From assembly GCA_019637105.1 (NCBI GenBank), contig JAHBWF010000082.1:1-34463 (forward strand): a stretch of DNA of 34,463 nucleotides, written 5' to 3'. The stretch is from Labilithrix sp. (GTDB taxonomy: Bacteria > Myxococcota_A > Polyangia > Polyangiales > Polyangiaceae). The translations under genes were made by a program, and so were the position numbers. The notes under the pieces are model-generated. The model did no database searches. It saw only the letters and a list, made by a program, of their open reading frames with translations, and was not told where the DNA came from. This document shows positions 1 to 10,300 of this stretch, piece by piece; within the stretch, counting starts at the first letter, position 1; each line of letters opens with the position of its first letter.

Positions 1-2
1 GC

Positions 3-557
3 TACCGCGCGCTCTCGCGGCGCGTCGCCGAGTCCCGAGGGGTGCGCGCGCCCGCGAGCGCGCCGCGGCCGGAGGACCGGATCGCCGGGACGCCGGCGGG
101 CGACGTCCGCGAGCGCGCGACGCTCGTCGCGCCGCGCGAGTTGCCGCAGGCCGAGCTCCGCGGCCGCGAGACCCTCCAGGCGCCGCCCGACGCGGCCCCG
201 GCCGACGCGGCGCCGCGCGGAGGTCCCCCGCCCCCCGAGGCGACGCCGGGGCGGGACGAGGCGACGCCGTCGCCCGAGGAGGACGAGGCGGCCGTCGAGG
301 CGCTCACCCGGACGCTCCAGGGCGATCCGACGAACGACGCCGTCGTCGACGAGCTGACGACGCGGCTCACGCGGCTCGGCCGGAGCATGGACCTGCTCGC
401 GCTCCTGTCCGCCCGCCTCGAGGACGCGCCGCCGGAGCGACGCGAGGAGCTCCTGCCGCGGCATCGCGCGGTCCTCGAGCGGCTCGAGGCCGAGGCGCGC
501 GCGGCCGGCCGCGACGGCGAGGCGGAGCTCTTCCGCATGACGCGCGACGCGAGCTGA
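3..557 (+). CDS. C-terminal part of a TPR-like/low-complexity protein (partial)
   Basis: The frame is open to the left edge, so the true start lies outside the window. About 184 codons are visible. The first ~90 residues are Pro/Ala/Glu-rich linker. The last ~90 form amphipathic helices rich in Leu, Ala and Arg, with text such as DLLALLSARLEDAPPERRE that looks like solenoid (TPR-type) repeats. It ends FRMTRDAS followed by TGA. The helical end resembles in style the repeat proteins encoded further right, which are plausible relatives but not proven so. It converges on the rdgC pair with a 76-bp gap. No enzyme motif is visible and the function is unknown. An internal GTG at 42 could be taken as a start, but coding character upstream of it argues for a longer protein. 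Confidence 0.6.
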   Translation, partial: YRALSRRVAESRGVRAPASAPRPEDRIAGTPAGDVRERATLVAPRELPQAELRGRETLQAPPDAAPADAAPRGGPPPPEATPGRDEATPSPEEDEAAVEALTRTLQGDPTNDAVVDELTTRLTRLGRSMDLLALLSARLEDAPPERREELLPRHRAVLERLEAEARAAGRDGEAELFRMTRDAS

Positions 558-633
558 AGCGCCGCGGCCCCGGCGCGCCGTACGCGCGCGCTTCGATCCC
601 CGGCGCCGGACCGAGCGGGGCCCCCGGGGCCGC

Positions 634-1290
634 TCAGCCGCGCGGCTTCCTGGCGATCGCCTTGTCCCGCGCCGCGCGGTAGCGCTCGACGTCGACGTCC
701 TCGCCGGCCACCCAGGCCGCGAGCGCGGGCGCGACGTGCGCGTCCCACGCCGGCGAGAGGCGCACCGCGAGGAAGTCGCGGTAGAGCGCGGTCGTGAGCG
801 CCTCGACGTCGCGCGCGAAATGCATCCGATCGTAGAACGACTCGTGGGCGAGGTCGTTCGTCGCCGCGTCGTCGCGCTTCTTCTTCCGGCGGACGGGCGG
901 CGCGGCGAGCGGGGGCGGCTCGTCGGCCTCGCGCGTCTTCCGCGGCGGCACGAGGCCCGCGAACGCGAGCGTCTCGCCGCGGAGCGTGAGCGTGCACTCG
1001 TGATCGCCGAACGAGAGGTGCAGGCCCGCGCGCTCCGGCGTCTTCCCCCGCAGGAGCGCCTCCTTCGCCTCGCGGTGCATCCCCGGCGCGCTGCCCTTGA
1101 TGACCGTCGACTCCTTGCCCTCGTCGAGGACGAGGCGCCCCTCGAGCCAGAGCCCGAACTGACCGTGCTCCTTCGTCGACAGCGTCGCCTCGAACAGCTC
1201 GGTCTCGAGCCAGAGCCACAAGAGGAGCTCGCGGCCGACGAAGCGCCGGAGCTCGATGCGGTCGGCGAGGTGGATCGGCGCCGCGCTCAC
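634..1290 (-). CDS. RdgC C-terminal-half-like protein (split RdgC, second subunit)
   Basis: 218 aa, GTG start at 1290. The start overlaps the TGA of the upstream gene as GTGA, so translation is probably coupled. The middle (about residues 40-100) has alternating beta-type text, for example STVIKGSAPGMHREAKEALL and then a LHLSFGDHECTLTLRGE stretch. I align this with the part of Escherichia coli RdgC that follows its central helices (EEITNHIEAGKVV...). A basic RRKKKR patch follows. The end (FYDRMHFARDVEALTTALYR) parallels the helical end of E. coli RdgC. Together with its neighbour this looks like one RdgC divided into two genes. RdgC binds double-stranded DNA as a ring and restrains RecA. The assignment rests on by-eye alignment and gene order. 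The alternative is a conserved partner of the RdgC-like protein without shared ancestry. Confidence 0.6.
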   Translation of the reverse strand: MSAAPIHLADRIELRRFVGRELLLWLWLETELFEATLSTKEHGQFGLWLEGRLVLDEGKESTVIKGSAPGMHREAKEALLRGKTPERAGLHLSFGDHECTLTLRGETLAFAGLVPPRKTREADEPPPLAAPPVRRKKKRDDAATNDLAHESFYDRMHFARDVEALTTALYRDFLAVRLSPAWDAHVAPALAAWVAGEDVDVERYRAARDKAIARKPRG

Positions 1291-1943
1291 TCTTCTTCCT
1301 CCGCCGCTTCGTCCGTGACGCGACGCCCGCCGGACGCGAGGCACGTCATCTCGAGGTCGTGCCAGGCCTTCTCCTGCGCCTTGTCGAGGCCGATCCGCGC
1401 GGCCGCCGTGTACGGCGACTCCGGGACGAGCGTGAGCCCGAAGGTCTTCTTGAAGAGCTCCATCATCGCCGCGCCCGGCTTCTGCGCGTGCGAGAAGAAG
1501 CGCACGACCCCTTCGCCGATCGCCCAGGAGAGATCGACCGAGCGGGTCACGGGCGACATCTGCCGGCGAAGCTTCTTCGAGACCATGAGCTTGAGCTCGG
1601 CCTTCTCCTTGCGCGAGAGCCGCTCGCGCCCCTTCTTCTCGAGGTACGCGGCCTCCGCCTCCTTCACCCGCGTCCGCAGGACGGGGCCCGGGATCGCCCA
1701 GCGATCGGTCCGGAAGCCGAGGACGACGTACTCGTTGAAGAACACGTCGTCGTACGCGAGGTCGACGACGAACGGCTCGCCGATCTTCGCCCACCCGCTG
1801 CGCTCGAGCTCCTCTTCGTCCGGCTCGAGCGGCCTCATCGCGCGGAGGCGCACGGCCTTCATGAACCGCTCGCGGAATTCGTCGGGGAGCTCGCCTTCGA
1901 CGAAGAAGCGAGCGTAGGTCAAGGAGCCTCGAAGCGCCGGCAC
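1287..1943 (-). CDS. rdgC: Recombination-associated protein RdgC (N-terminal-half family)
   Basis: 218 aa. The start is GTG at 1943, giving M-PALRGSLTYARFFVEGELP, which is how the short RdgC family of myxobacteria usually begins. The order of elements matches E. coli RdgC residues ~1-170: a small first sheet, RSGWAKIGEPF (E. coli has MGWVPP), the EYVVLGFRTDRWAIPGPVLR strand and loop, a long charged helix (EAEAAYLEKKGRERLSRKEK), the KLRRQMSPVTRSVDLSWAIG segment and KKTFGLTLVPESPYT. It stops there, about 130 residues short of the E. coli protein, with an acidic tail EAAEEEE. The missing half appears to be the next gene. The upstream gap of 122 bp to the TerB-like gene could hold its own promoter, but I see no clear sigma-70 match or LexA box. 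Confidence 0.82.
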   Translation of the reverse strand: MPALRGSLTYARFFVEGELPDEFRERFMKAVRLRAMRPLEPDEEELERSGWAKIGEPFVVDLAYDDVFFNEYVVLGFRTDRWAIPGPVLRTRVKEAEAAYLEKKGRERLSRKEKAELKLMVSKKLRRQMSPVTRSVDLSWAIGEGVVRFFSHAQKPGAAMMELFKKTFGLTLVPESPYTAAARIGLDKAQEKAWHDLEMTCLASGGRRVTDEAAEEEE

Positions 1944-2065
1944 GTCGCCCGCGTCTAACAACTCTACGCGCGGAAGACCAGACCGAGCGGCCGGAGATTT
2001 GTCCACAGGAGCCACGCGCTGCCCGCGGTCCCGCCCGCCCGCGAGGGTCGGAGGGACGTCGGCGC

Positions 2066-2641
2066 TCAGGACGGCGAGGCGAGCGACGCCTTCACGTCGT
2101 CGAGCGCGCGCTCCACCGCGCCGTCGCCGAGCTGACACGCCGTCGCGATCTTCGCGAGGACCGTCCGCTCGACCTCGCTCACGTCGTCGCTCACCTGGGC
2201 GATCAGCGCGGCGATCCGGAGCACCTCGAGGGCCTGCTCCTCGCGCTGAACGCCCTCGGCGAGGCGCTCGATCCGGCGATCGATGCCGTCCTCGCCGAGC
2301 TGATCCGCGAGGTCGGAGACGAGGTCCGCGACGTGGCTCTGAGGGACGGCTCCGCCGCACGCGGCGGTGACGATGCGCTCGAACGTGCGGCGCTCCTCGT
2401 CGTCGAAGACCCCGTCGGACGTCGCCACGAGGTACGCGCCCTCGACGATGCTCTCGAAGAGCGCGGCGGCGAACGGATCGAAGCCGGTCGGGACGGTCGA
2501 CTCGTCCGTCGGGCGCGATCCGTACGACGCTGCGGCCAGCGTGAGGATCGATCGATCGCTCGTGGTTTGCCCCTCCCCCGGGGGCGAATGGGGGGTGCGC
2601 GCGACCTTGGCGAGCAGGTTGATTCGATCGTCCGTGTGCAT
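2066..2641 (-). CDS. TerB-like (tellurite-resistance/DnaJ-associated fold) protein
   Basis: 191 aa, ATG start at 2641. The first ~45 residues are low complexity. The rest is all-helical and carries the TerB family signature: a helix ending in an acidic loop (residues around GAYLVATSDGVFDDEERRTF), then a second helix-loop with VSDDVSEVERTVLAKIA. In TerB-family proteins the Asp/Glu residues of these loops lie on the metal-binding or acidic face. There is no membrane segment or signal peptide, so it is probably cytoplasmic. It lies 33 bp downstream of the large lipoprotein gene and 122 bp upstream of rdgC. Nothing else from a ter operon (TerC, TerD, TerZ) is nearby, so real tellurite resistance is unlikely. 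The role is unknown. Confidence 0.75.
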   Translation of the reverse strand: MHTDDRINLLAKVARTPHSPPGEGQTTSDRSILTLAAASYGSRPTDESTVPTGFDPFAAALFESIVEGAYLVATSDGVFDDEERRTFERIVTAACGGAVPQSHVADLVSDLADQLGEDGIDRRIERLAEGVQREEQALEVLRIAALIAQVSDDVSEVERTVLAKIATACQLGDGAVERALDDVKASLASPS

Positions 2642-2674
2642 GGGGTGAGGCTGGCCTCGAGCCGAGCATACCGT

Positions 2675-4513
2675 TCAGCGGGGCTCCTGGGCGAGCAGGA
2701 TCTCCACCGAGCCCTCCGAGTCGGTCATGGCGTTCCCGATCTCGATGGGATCCGAGTCGGCCGGCGCGGTCGCCGACCGGGCGAAGATGCGCACCACCGC
2801 GTTCGCGATGACGTTTCCGGTCGGGCTCGGGTCGCGCAAGGTGAAGGCGAGCCGAGTCGGCGCCGGCACGCGGATGTCCGGCAGCTCGGCGACCTGCGCC
2901 GTGAGCGAGCCGGGGACGTCCGGCCGGACGACCACCCGCGGGAAGCCCGTGCCGGCCTTCGGGATCACGCTCAGGATGTAGGGCCCGGGATCGAGCTCGA
3001 ACGCGAAGGAGCCGTCCTCGCGGGTCTCGGTCCGGCCTGGACGCGGCTCCGCGATGAGGCTCGACCGCGCGCCGGGCGACGTGTTCGGGATGGCGACGAC
3101 CGCGGCGTCGCTGAGCGGTCGCCCGTCGGTGAGCACCGCGCGTCCCGTGAGGAGCGTCCGCGGCGGGGGCTGGAACGTGAGCGCCGTGAGCGCGCGGTCG
3201 ACGACGACGATCTCCTTGCGCTTCGCGTAGCCCGTGCCCTCCGCCGGCTCGATCGTCGCCGCGTACGTGCCCGGCGGGAGCACGGTGGCGAAGCGGCCCC
3301 GATCGTCGGTGTTCACCGTGCTCGAGTAACGAAGGAGCGTCGAGGGCTCGGCGTTCGTCCGCGCGATCGACTCGCTCTCGAAGGAGACGCGCGCGGCGTA
3401 GCCCAGGAGCGGCGCGTTCGGATCCGTGATCGGCTGGACGACCACGCCGGCCACGGCGACCGGCGGCGGGATCGGATCGTACCGGAGGGCCTGCAGCCCC
3501 GCGCCGCCGAAGAGCTGCGTGACGTAGCGCGGGACCGCCGTCCAGCTCGCCGGCGGCGCCACGACCGCCTCGACCTCGTCGCCGAGGCCGCCCGTCGGCG
3601 TCCGCTGCTCGCCGGCCGTGTGGAGCACCACCTCGCTCTCGGTGCCCGACAGCGTGCGGACGACGGAGATGCGGCGCTGCGACGGCCGGTCGACGAGCCA
3701 CGCGCGCCACCCGTCGAGCCCGTCCGCGCGCGTGATCTTCGCCGTGCGCGTCGCCGGATCGTCGAGCGGCAGATCGGCGCCGAGGACGAAGGTGTCGACG
3801 ACGAAATCGGGCGCGAGGGAGACCGGCTCCGACACCGTCGGCGGGAAGAACTCGTCGAACGGCGGCTGCGGGTAGAACACCCGCCGGTAGGTGCCCGCGG
3901 GGATCGCGCGCGAGAACTCGACCACGCCGCCGCTGCCGATGCGTGACGAGGCGAACGCTCGGTCGAGCGGCAGCTTCGGGAACCGCTCCTGCTGCGCGTT
4001 GCCGAGCGGCTCGTAGACCACGCGCACCGGGATCGACGTGCCCTGCGGCAGCGGATAGCCGACCGCGTCCGAGGCCTCCGCGGTCACCCTGTAGCCGCCG
4101 CTCACGCCGACGAGCCCGCCCAGCGGCAAGCACTGCGGCGGACGGCACCGGGTGACGACGCCCGGCGTGACGGGAGGCTCGGTGAAGGCCGGGTTGCCCT
4201 GCGTGTCGCTGAAGAAGACGTACGTGAACCCCGGCGCGAAGATCGATGAGTCGGGGACGTGCACGACGATCCAGAACGGGTACTCGGGCCGGCCGCCCGC
4301 GGTCAGGATCTCGCACCGGTCGCGGCTCGAGCAGCGCGCCGCCGTGCTCGCGCCCGGCTCGTAGAGCTCGCAGGGGCACCGATTCACCGGCGCGGTGAGG
4401 ATCGGCCGCGGCTGGATCGGCTCGCACGACGAGGCGCCGACGACGGCCGCGAGCAGCGCCCCGATCGAGACCCGCGCGCCGACGCCCGCGCCGGACCGCC
4501 CTCCCGCCGTCAC
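2675..4513 (-). CDS. Lipoprotein with carboxypeptidase-regulatory-like (beta-sandwich) repeats
   Basis: 612 aa. The start is GTG at 4513, two bases after the TAG of the preceding gene. An N-terminal hydrophobic stretch (VSIGALLAAVVGASSC) ends in a Cys fitting a lipoprotein signal, though Ala rather than Leu/Val sits at -3. A Cys-rich segment follows (C-P-C-E-L, then several more Cys before residue ~120). Beta-rich modules then follow, at least three of which match carboxypeptidase-regulatory-like domains. Examples are GRAVLTDGRPLSDAAVVAIP with REDGSFAFELDPGPYILSV, and NTDDRGRFATVLPPGTYAATI. These modules usually serve adhesion or structure at the cell surface. The protein is probably anchored in the outer membrane facing the periplasm or outside. 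It is tightly linked to the upstream small lipoprotein, so the two may act together. Confidence 0.75.
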   Translation of the reverse strand: MTAGGRSGAGVGARVSIGALLAAVVGASSCEPIQPRPILTAPVNRCPCELYEPGASTAARCSSRDRCEILTAGGRPEYPFWIVVHVPDSSIFAPGFTYVFFSDTQGNPAFTEPPVTPGVVTRCRPPQCLPLGGLVGVSGGYRVTAEASDAVGYPLPQGTSIPVRVVYEPLGNAQQERFPKLPLDRAFASSRIGSGGVVEFSRAIPAGTYRRVFYPQPPFDEFFPPTVSEPVSLAPDFVVDTFVLGADLPLDDPATRTAKITRADGLDGWRAWLVDRPSQRRISVVRTLSGTESEVVLHTAGEQRTPTGGLGDEVEAVVAPPASWTAVPRYVTQLFGGAGLQALRYDPIPPPVAVAGVVVQPITDPNAPLLGYAARVSFESESIARTNAEPSTLLRYSSTVNTDDRGRFATVLPPGTYAATIEPAEGTGYAKRKEIVVVDRALTALTFQPPPRTLLTGRAVLTDGRPLSDAAVVAIPNTSPGARSSLIAEPRPGRTETREDGSFAFELDPGPYILSVIPKAGTGFPRVVVRPDVPGSLTAQVAELPDIRVPAPTRLAFTLRDPSPTGNVIANAVVRIFARSATAPADSDPIEIGNAMTDSEGSVEILLAQEPR

Positions 4514-4515
4514 GG

Positions 4516-5115
4516 CTAGACGCCGCCCCCGGCGTCGGCGTCGGCGCCGGAGTCGGGCAGCGGCTGGAGCCCTGCGTCGAGGACCGGGCAGCCCGCGAGA
4601 TCCCCCGACGGGCTGAAGAACCAGCCCACCGAATCGCCGCCCGGCTCCTCCGGCGTGTGCGCGTTGCGCGGATCGCGGGTGTTCAGGCGGAGCGCCACGA
4701 TCACCTCGATGAAGAGGCAGCGATCGGACGAGGGGACCGAGATCGGGATCTCGAGCAGGCGGATGTTGCCGCGCGTCGAGGCGGGCTCGTACTTGCTCGT
4801 GTCGTCCTGGATGAAGCCTTCCCCGGTGACGGGGTTGTAGTTGATGAACGTCGCCCACGTGATCTCGGCGAGCGGGTCCGAGAGCTCGACGGGCACGATG
4901 ACCTTGCCCGGCCAGGTCCCGAGCACCGACGAGGTCGACGGGACGACCGACGCGCGCACGATCGTCGGGCGGCGCTCCGAGGGGCGCGGGAGGTCCGTCG
5001 GCGGATCCGCGATGACGCACGCGTCGACGAGGACCGCCGCCGAGGCGAGGCCGAGGGCCGTCGTGACGAAGCGACGGATGCGGCGTGCGCGTGCGGACCC
5101 CGTCATCGCGGACAT
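4516..5115 (-). CDS. Small lipoprotein of unknown function
   Basis: 199 aa from ATG at 5115, or 196 aa from ATG at 5106. I prefer 5115 because it sits two bases after the upstream TGA, the same spacing seen at the next junction. The N-terminus has Arg residues (RARRIRRF), a hydrophobic core (ALGLASAAVLV) and Cys in VDAC, a fair lipoprotein signal. The body is predicted beta-rich, with two further Cys residues (DRCLFIEV, AGCPVLD). The tail is Asp/Gly/Ala-rich (PDSGADADAGGG), as common in myxobacterial lipoproteins. I recognise no domain. Position between the large TPR-type gene and the beta-repeat lipoprotein, with 2-bp spacings on both sides, suggests a shared envelope role. Confidence 0.65.
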   Translation of the reverse strand: MSAMTGSARARRIRRFVTTALGLASAAVLVDACVIADPPTDLPRPSERRPTIVRASVVPSTSSVLGTWPGKVIVPVELSDPLAEITWATFINYNPVTGEGFIQDDTSKYEPASTRGNIRLLEIPISVPSSDRCLFIEVIVALRLNTRDPRNAHTPEEPGGDSVGWFFSPSGDLAGCPVLDAGLQPLPDSGADADAGGGV

Positions 5116-5117
5116 CT

Positions 5118-7377
5118 TCACACAGGTGGGAGGCGGCCCGAAGCGAGCCGTTGCGACGCCGGCGTGGGGAGGTGCCAGCGCGCGTCCGCGTACTCCGGCC
5201 GGACCGCGAGGCGGAGGAGGTCGGCGAGCGACGGCAGCTCCGCGCACAGCCGCTCGAGGCCTCCGGGCCGTTCGAGCTCGGCGGCATCGGCGTCCGGGAA
5301 GCTCGCGAGGACCCGACGCGCGGCGTGCCCGAAGTCCCCCGTCAGGAACATGCCGACCCGACGGCCGCTCTGCCTGGCGCGCTCGAGGACGAGGTCGAAC
5401 GGCGTCGCCTCCGAGGCGGCGAGCAGCTCCTTCAGCCGCCGCTGGGTCCGCGGCGCGAGCGTCTGCCACAGCATGTCGGCGAGGTCGGCGTCCTTGCGCT
5501 CCACCGTGACGAGCCCGGGCGGGCCGAAGGCGCCGAGGAGCACGCCCCAGAGCGCGCGCGCCTCGGACGGCCCGAGGCCGAGGACGAGCGCGTTCTCGGG
5601 CAGCACGCACGAGAGGGCCTCGCCGAGGACCCAGCGGAGATCGGCGCTGTCCTCGCGGGCGTCGCCGGAGAGGATCGCCGCCGGCGGCGAGAGGAGCCCG
5701 ACGGAGGCGGAGAGCGGCTTGCCCTCCTCCTCGAGCGGCAGCTCGCCCTTGCGAGGCTTCCCGAGGCCGCCCGCCCGCTTGTGGAACAGCGCGAAGCGCG
5801 GCGTGTCGAGCAGGCGGAGCGCGGCCTCGTAGACGCGCGAGAGGGCCGTGGTCGGTCCCGGCACGACGCGCTCGAGCCCCGACAGCCCGGCCGCCGCGGG
5901 CGACTTGGCGAAGACCTCGGGCGCGCCCTCCCAGACCACGCCGAACGCCTCGCCGGCCGGCTCGCGCGAGTGGCGCGTGAGGAGCGTGAGCATCCCCGGC
6001 TGCGCGCTCTGCGCCGTGAGCGGCGGCGGCGGGAACGGCCCGGCCACCGCGTCGAAGGCGCGGAGGACGTGCTCGATCGCGCGCACGTAGTTGGTGTTCT
6101 GATCCGCGCGGGCGGCGTCGCGCAGCGCGCGGAGACGCCCGAGGTTGCCGGGGTTGAGCTCGACGGCCTGACGGCGGACCTTGAGCAGGGCCCCGCGCCG
6201 CGCGGGCTCGTCCACGAAGAGCCGATCGAGGAGGTCGGCGGCCTCGACGGAGCCCTCGCGGAGGGCCTCGTTCAAGAGCGTCTCCGCCTCTTCGCGGGCG
6301 CCGTCCGCGAGGCGCGCGCGCGCCTCGGCGACCTTGCCCGCGGCGGTCGTCGGGGACTCGCTGTGCGCTCGGCGGCCGAGAGGACTCCGCGCCCGGCTCC
6401 CGAGCGGCGGCGGCGCAGGCAGCGTCGTGACGGGGGCGGCGGCAGGTACAAAGGCCGAACGCGGGATGGCGCACCGACACGATCGGCGCGTCCTCGGCGC
6501 CGATGAGCAGCGGCGGCGGCGCGGGCGGATCTTCGGGATACCCGGGATCTCGACGGACAGCCGCAGGGATCCGCCTCCGGCGAGGCGCTCACCAGGGCAG
6601 CCGGCTTCTCGACGATGCGCGTCACCACCTCGTCGTCCGCCTCGCCGGCGGCGCCAGCGCGGACGGCTGGCACGCCCGAACGGATTCGACGAGCCGAGCG
6701 GGCGTCACGCCGCGGCCGTCGGGCGCCCGGACGACGCGGGTTCCCCGACGGCGAACGCCCGCGGAAGCTCCGAGCTCGACGCGCAGCGCGATCGGCGATC
6801 TTCCGACGCGTGGTCGATCGCCTCGCGCGCATCGTCCGATCGCCCTCAGGCCGCTCCGACGGGTTCGACGCGAACAGCGCGCGCGAAGCTCGGCGAGGAC
6901 CTCGGCGCGCTCGACGCCGTCAGGCTCTCGGCGAACCACGGAGGACGCTCCGCGCGCCTTGACAGTGTCGTCGCGCGGGCGCCAGCCGCGCCACCCGACG
7001 GGCGCGTCCATCCGTCTCGGGATCCTTCACCGCCTCGTTCAGAAGCGCTGCGTCGACGCCCACGTCGCCGACGCGCGACGCGCTCTCCGCGGCCAGCGCG
7101 ACGCGACCGGGCGGCGGAGCCCGAGAGAGGGAGGTTCCGTAGACGGCCTCGGTGTGGGGAACCGTCACCTCCTCGCCCGGCCGCCGAGCGCGGCGCGCGC
7201 TCCGCAACCCAGCGAAGCGCGACGAGCGCGCGCGCCGACCGCCGTGAGACACCGCTTGAGGTCGACGCACCCCGGCCCTGGCCGTGCGCCGATCCTCAGC
7301 CTCGGGAGGAGGAACGCAGAGAGCGCGGCGATCCTCCGGCTCGAGCGCGGCGGACCTACCGTCAGCGGCGCGATCAT
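5118..7377 (-). pseudogene. Large TPR-type protein, C-terminal ~440 residues intact, N-terminal third frameshifted
   Basis: The likely start is ATG at 7377, overlapping the TGA of the giant TPR gene as ATGA. From ~7370 to ~6450 coding text jumps between frames (for example EEVTVPHTEAVYG, VGVDAALLNEAVKDPETDG, EADDEVVTRIVEKPAALV), so several 1-bp indels are needed to join it. From about 6450 to 5118 one frame is open. It begins AFVPAAAPVTTLPAPPPLGS and ends SGRLPPV. The intact part has helical repeats (NPGNLGRLRALRDAARADQ) and then a conserved-looking alpha/beta region (LPENALVLGLGPSEARALWG, DMLWQTLAPRTQRRLKELL, RQSGRRVGMFLTGDFGHAAR). I have no family name for this end and propose no function. 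It is labelled pseudogene because it is not readable as given. Sequence error is the likelier cause. Confidence 0.6.
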
Positions 7378-10300
7378 TTGGCCAGCCGCTCGAGCGACGC
7401 GATGGTCGCGAGCGCGTCGTCCTTCGTCCCGGCGCCGCGGAGGCGGTACTCGAGGCCGCGCGCGAAGAGCTGGGTCGACGCCGAGTCCGGCGCGACTCGC
7501 GGCGTCCTCGCGCGCGCCAGCGACGTCGCCATCCGCGCGCGCCGCGGCCTGCGCCACCTCGACGAGCATCTCGCTGCGGACGCGCGGCTCGTCGACGGAG
7601 CCCTCGCGAGATCGGCGAGGGCGTCGCCGGCTCGCGCGGCTCCCTGCGTCGCGCGAGCCACGGGTGCCTGCCCTCGGCGGCAACGATCGCGCCCGGCGCC
7701 CGCGCGGACAGCTCCGCGACGGCGCGGGCCGCCTCGGACGGATCGCCGGCGGCGATCAGCGCGCGGGCGCGGCGCGTCCCGAGCGCGACGCGCTCGTCTT
7801 CGTCGGTCGTCTCGGAGAGGAGCCGCTCGATCGCCGGGAGGGCGCGCTGCGGCTCGCCCGCGCGCTCGTAGAGATCGGCCAGCCAGCGGAGCGAGCTCAC
7901 GTGGCCCGGCTGCTCGACGAGGAGCTGCTCGAGCTCGGCGCAGGCGTCCTCGAGCCGCGTGAGGCGCTGCTCGAGGATCGCCGCGCGGCGGGCGCACCGC
8001 GCGGAGCCTGTCCTTGTCCTCCGGCGCCACGCTCCGCGCGAGGCGCGCAGCGCGCTCGGCGAGGTGATCGGCGAGGTCGTCGGCTCCCGCGCGCGACGGC
8101 AGCGCCTCGATCGCGACGTCAGCCTCCGCGTCCGCGGGATCGACCTCCCATGACCTCGCGCCGCCGACTCGGCCGCCGAGAGCGCGCCGCGTGCCCTCGG
8201 CGCGCGCGAGCCGCCGGGATCGGGCGGGCTCCTCGGTCCCACCTGCCCCGCGCGCGCCAGGCTCGGCGGGTGCTGGAGCGCGTCGACGCGGATGTGCTCG
8301 CGCCCGACGCCTCGGCGGCGCGCTCGACGGCAACCCAGCGGCTCGCCGTCGGCTCCTCGGTCGCGGCCTGGAGCAGCGCGTCGGCGGCGCCCGAAGCGTC
8401 GCCGCGCTCGTCGCGGATGCGCGCGAGCTCGGCCCAGCGCACGGCGCGCTCGGGCTTGGGCATGTCGGCCCGCGCGAGCTCGCGCAGAACGGCGTCCTCT
8501 CCGCGGCCCGCGGCGATCAACGCGTCGTTCAGCTCCCGCGCGACCTCGGGGCGCTGCTCGGGGGCGGCGATCTCCGACGCGCGCTCGAGCAGCTTCACGG
8601 CGGCCGAGGGGTCGCCGTCGGCGATCGCCCTCGACGCGGTCGCGCGGAGCGCCTCGGTCCGCCGGAACGCGCCCGCCTTCTTGGAGAGGCGCTCGAGGAG
8701 GAGCGGGTCGCCGTGCTCGCTGGCGGCCTCGTCGGCCTCGACGACGATCGCGTCGTCGTCCGGCTCCTTCTCGGCCGCGCGGACGAGCGCCTTCGCGCGC
8801 TTCTCGGCGTCGCCGAGCTCGCCCGCGATCGAGCCGAGGAGCCGGAGCAGCGCGTGCCCGACGTTGGAGTACGGCTTGTCGACCTCGAGCGTCACGCGCT
8901 GGAGCGCCTCCGCGGCGCCCGCCGTGCGCGCGAACGCCGGCGCGTGCGGCAGGAGCTTCACGTACTCGTCGACGTCCGCGTCCGCGCCGATCGCGCGCTC
9001 GAGCGAGCGCCACCCCCACTCGCCGTCGGCGAACAGGTCCATCGCCATCTCGACGAACGTGAGCGCGATCCGCGCGCCGTCGGGCCCCTCGAGCCCCTTC
9101 GCGAGCTGGTCGCCCGCGCGCTCGGGCGGAGCGCGACCGCGGCGCCGTCGTCGGGCGCGAGCGACACGATCTCCCGCGCGGCGACGGCGAGCATGGCGAG
9201 CGTCGCGGGCGACGGCAGGATCACCGTCGCCTTGAGGAGCAGGTCCATCTTCTGCCGCGTCCCTTCGAGGTCGCGGGCCGTCATGCTCGCGGCGCGGAGG
9301 AGCCAGACCGCGCGCGCGTGCGTGCTGCGGGAGAGCTCGGCGACGTGCTCCACGGTGCGCACGGCGACGCTCTCGCGCTGCGCCCTGGCTGCCGTGCGCT
9401 GGAGGAGGCTCAGCGTCGAGCCCTCCGACGGGACGGCGATGAAGGCCTGCGCCGCGTGCTTGAGCGCCATCATCGCGACGCCGCCCGACTCGAAGAAGCG
9501 CGCCGCGCGGTGGTGCGCCGCGCGCCGGCCGAAGCGGCCGCGGGCGCGACGCGCGACCTGGTCGTAGATCGGCGACATCTCCGGCACGCGCGAGAGCTCG
9601 GCGCACGCCGTCTCCGCGGTCTCGAGCGCGTCGGCGTGGCCCGGGTCGCGATCGAGCGCGAGCTTCGCGAGCCCGAGGGCGCGGGTGTACGCGCCGACGT
9701 CGAGCGCCGCCCGCGCGGCCTGCGTCGCGATGACGCCGGACCGGACGCGATCGCTCTCGCGCTCGACGAGCTCCGAGAGGCAGTCGACGGCGTACTGCGC
9801 GTCGGCGAACGACGCGAGGTCGCGCCGGAGCGTGTCGTAGCCGTGCACCGAGTCGCAGTGGGCGCCGCGGAGCCACGCCTGCACGGCGCGCGGCCGATCG
9901 TCGGCCATGTCCCACAGCGCCGCGCCGAGATCGCGGAACGCGTCCGCCGCGCGGCTCGAGTCGCCCTCGTCGAGGCGCAGCTCCGCGCGCGCCTCGAGGA
10001 ACGCGAGCTCGGTGTCCGGGCTCTTCGGCCGCGACGCGAGCTCGTCGATGCGGGGGGCGCGCGCGGAGAGATCGACCCCCTCGCGCGCCGCGCGCGCGAA
10101 GGCGTGGAGCTCGGCGTCGACGTCGCCGAGCTCTTCGTAGTACGTCGCGAGCTCGAGCAGGAGCGGCCCGCGCTCCGCCGCCGGCGCGCCGGCGGCGATC
10201 CAGCATCGCCGGGCGTTGGCGCGAGCCGGATCCCGCGCGGCGTCCGCGACCTGCTCGATCGCCCGGCGGGCAGCGCGTGCGCGAACCGGGCGCGTCAGCG

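Noticed and set aside
613-635. GC-rich hairpin (GAGCGG/CCGCTC) at the convergent end of the split rdgC genes
   Set aside because: Arms are only 6 bp, with an irregular G/C-rich middle that overlaps the stop codon. Too weak to call a terminator.
2066-2641. Tellurite-resistance operon
   Set aside because: Only a TerB-like domain is present. No TerC, TerD, TerZ or related genes are adjacent.
2333-3946. Plus-strand frame opposite the TerB-like and lipoprotein genes
   Set aside because: Arg-rich nonsense composition. The minus strand has clear domains and lipoprotein signals.
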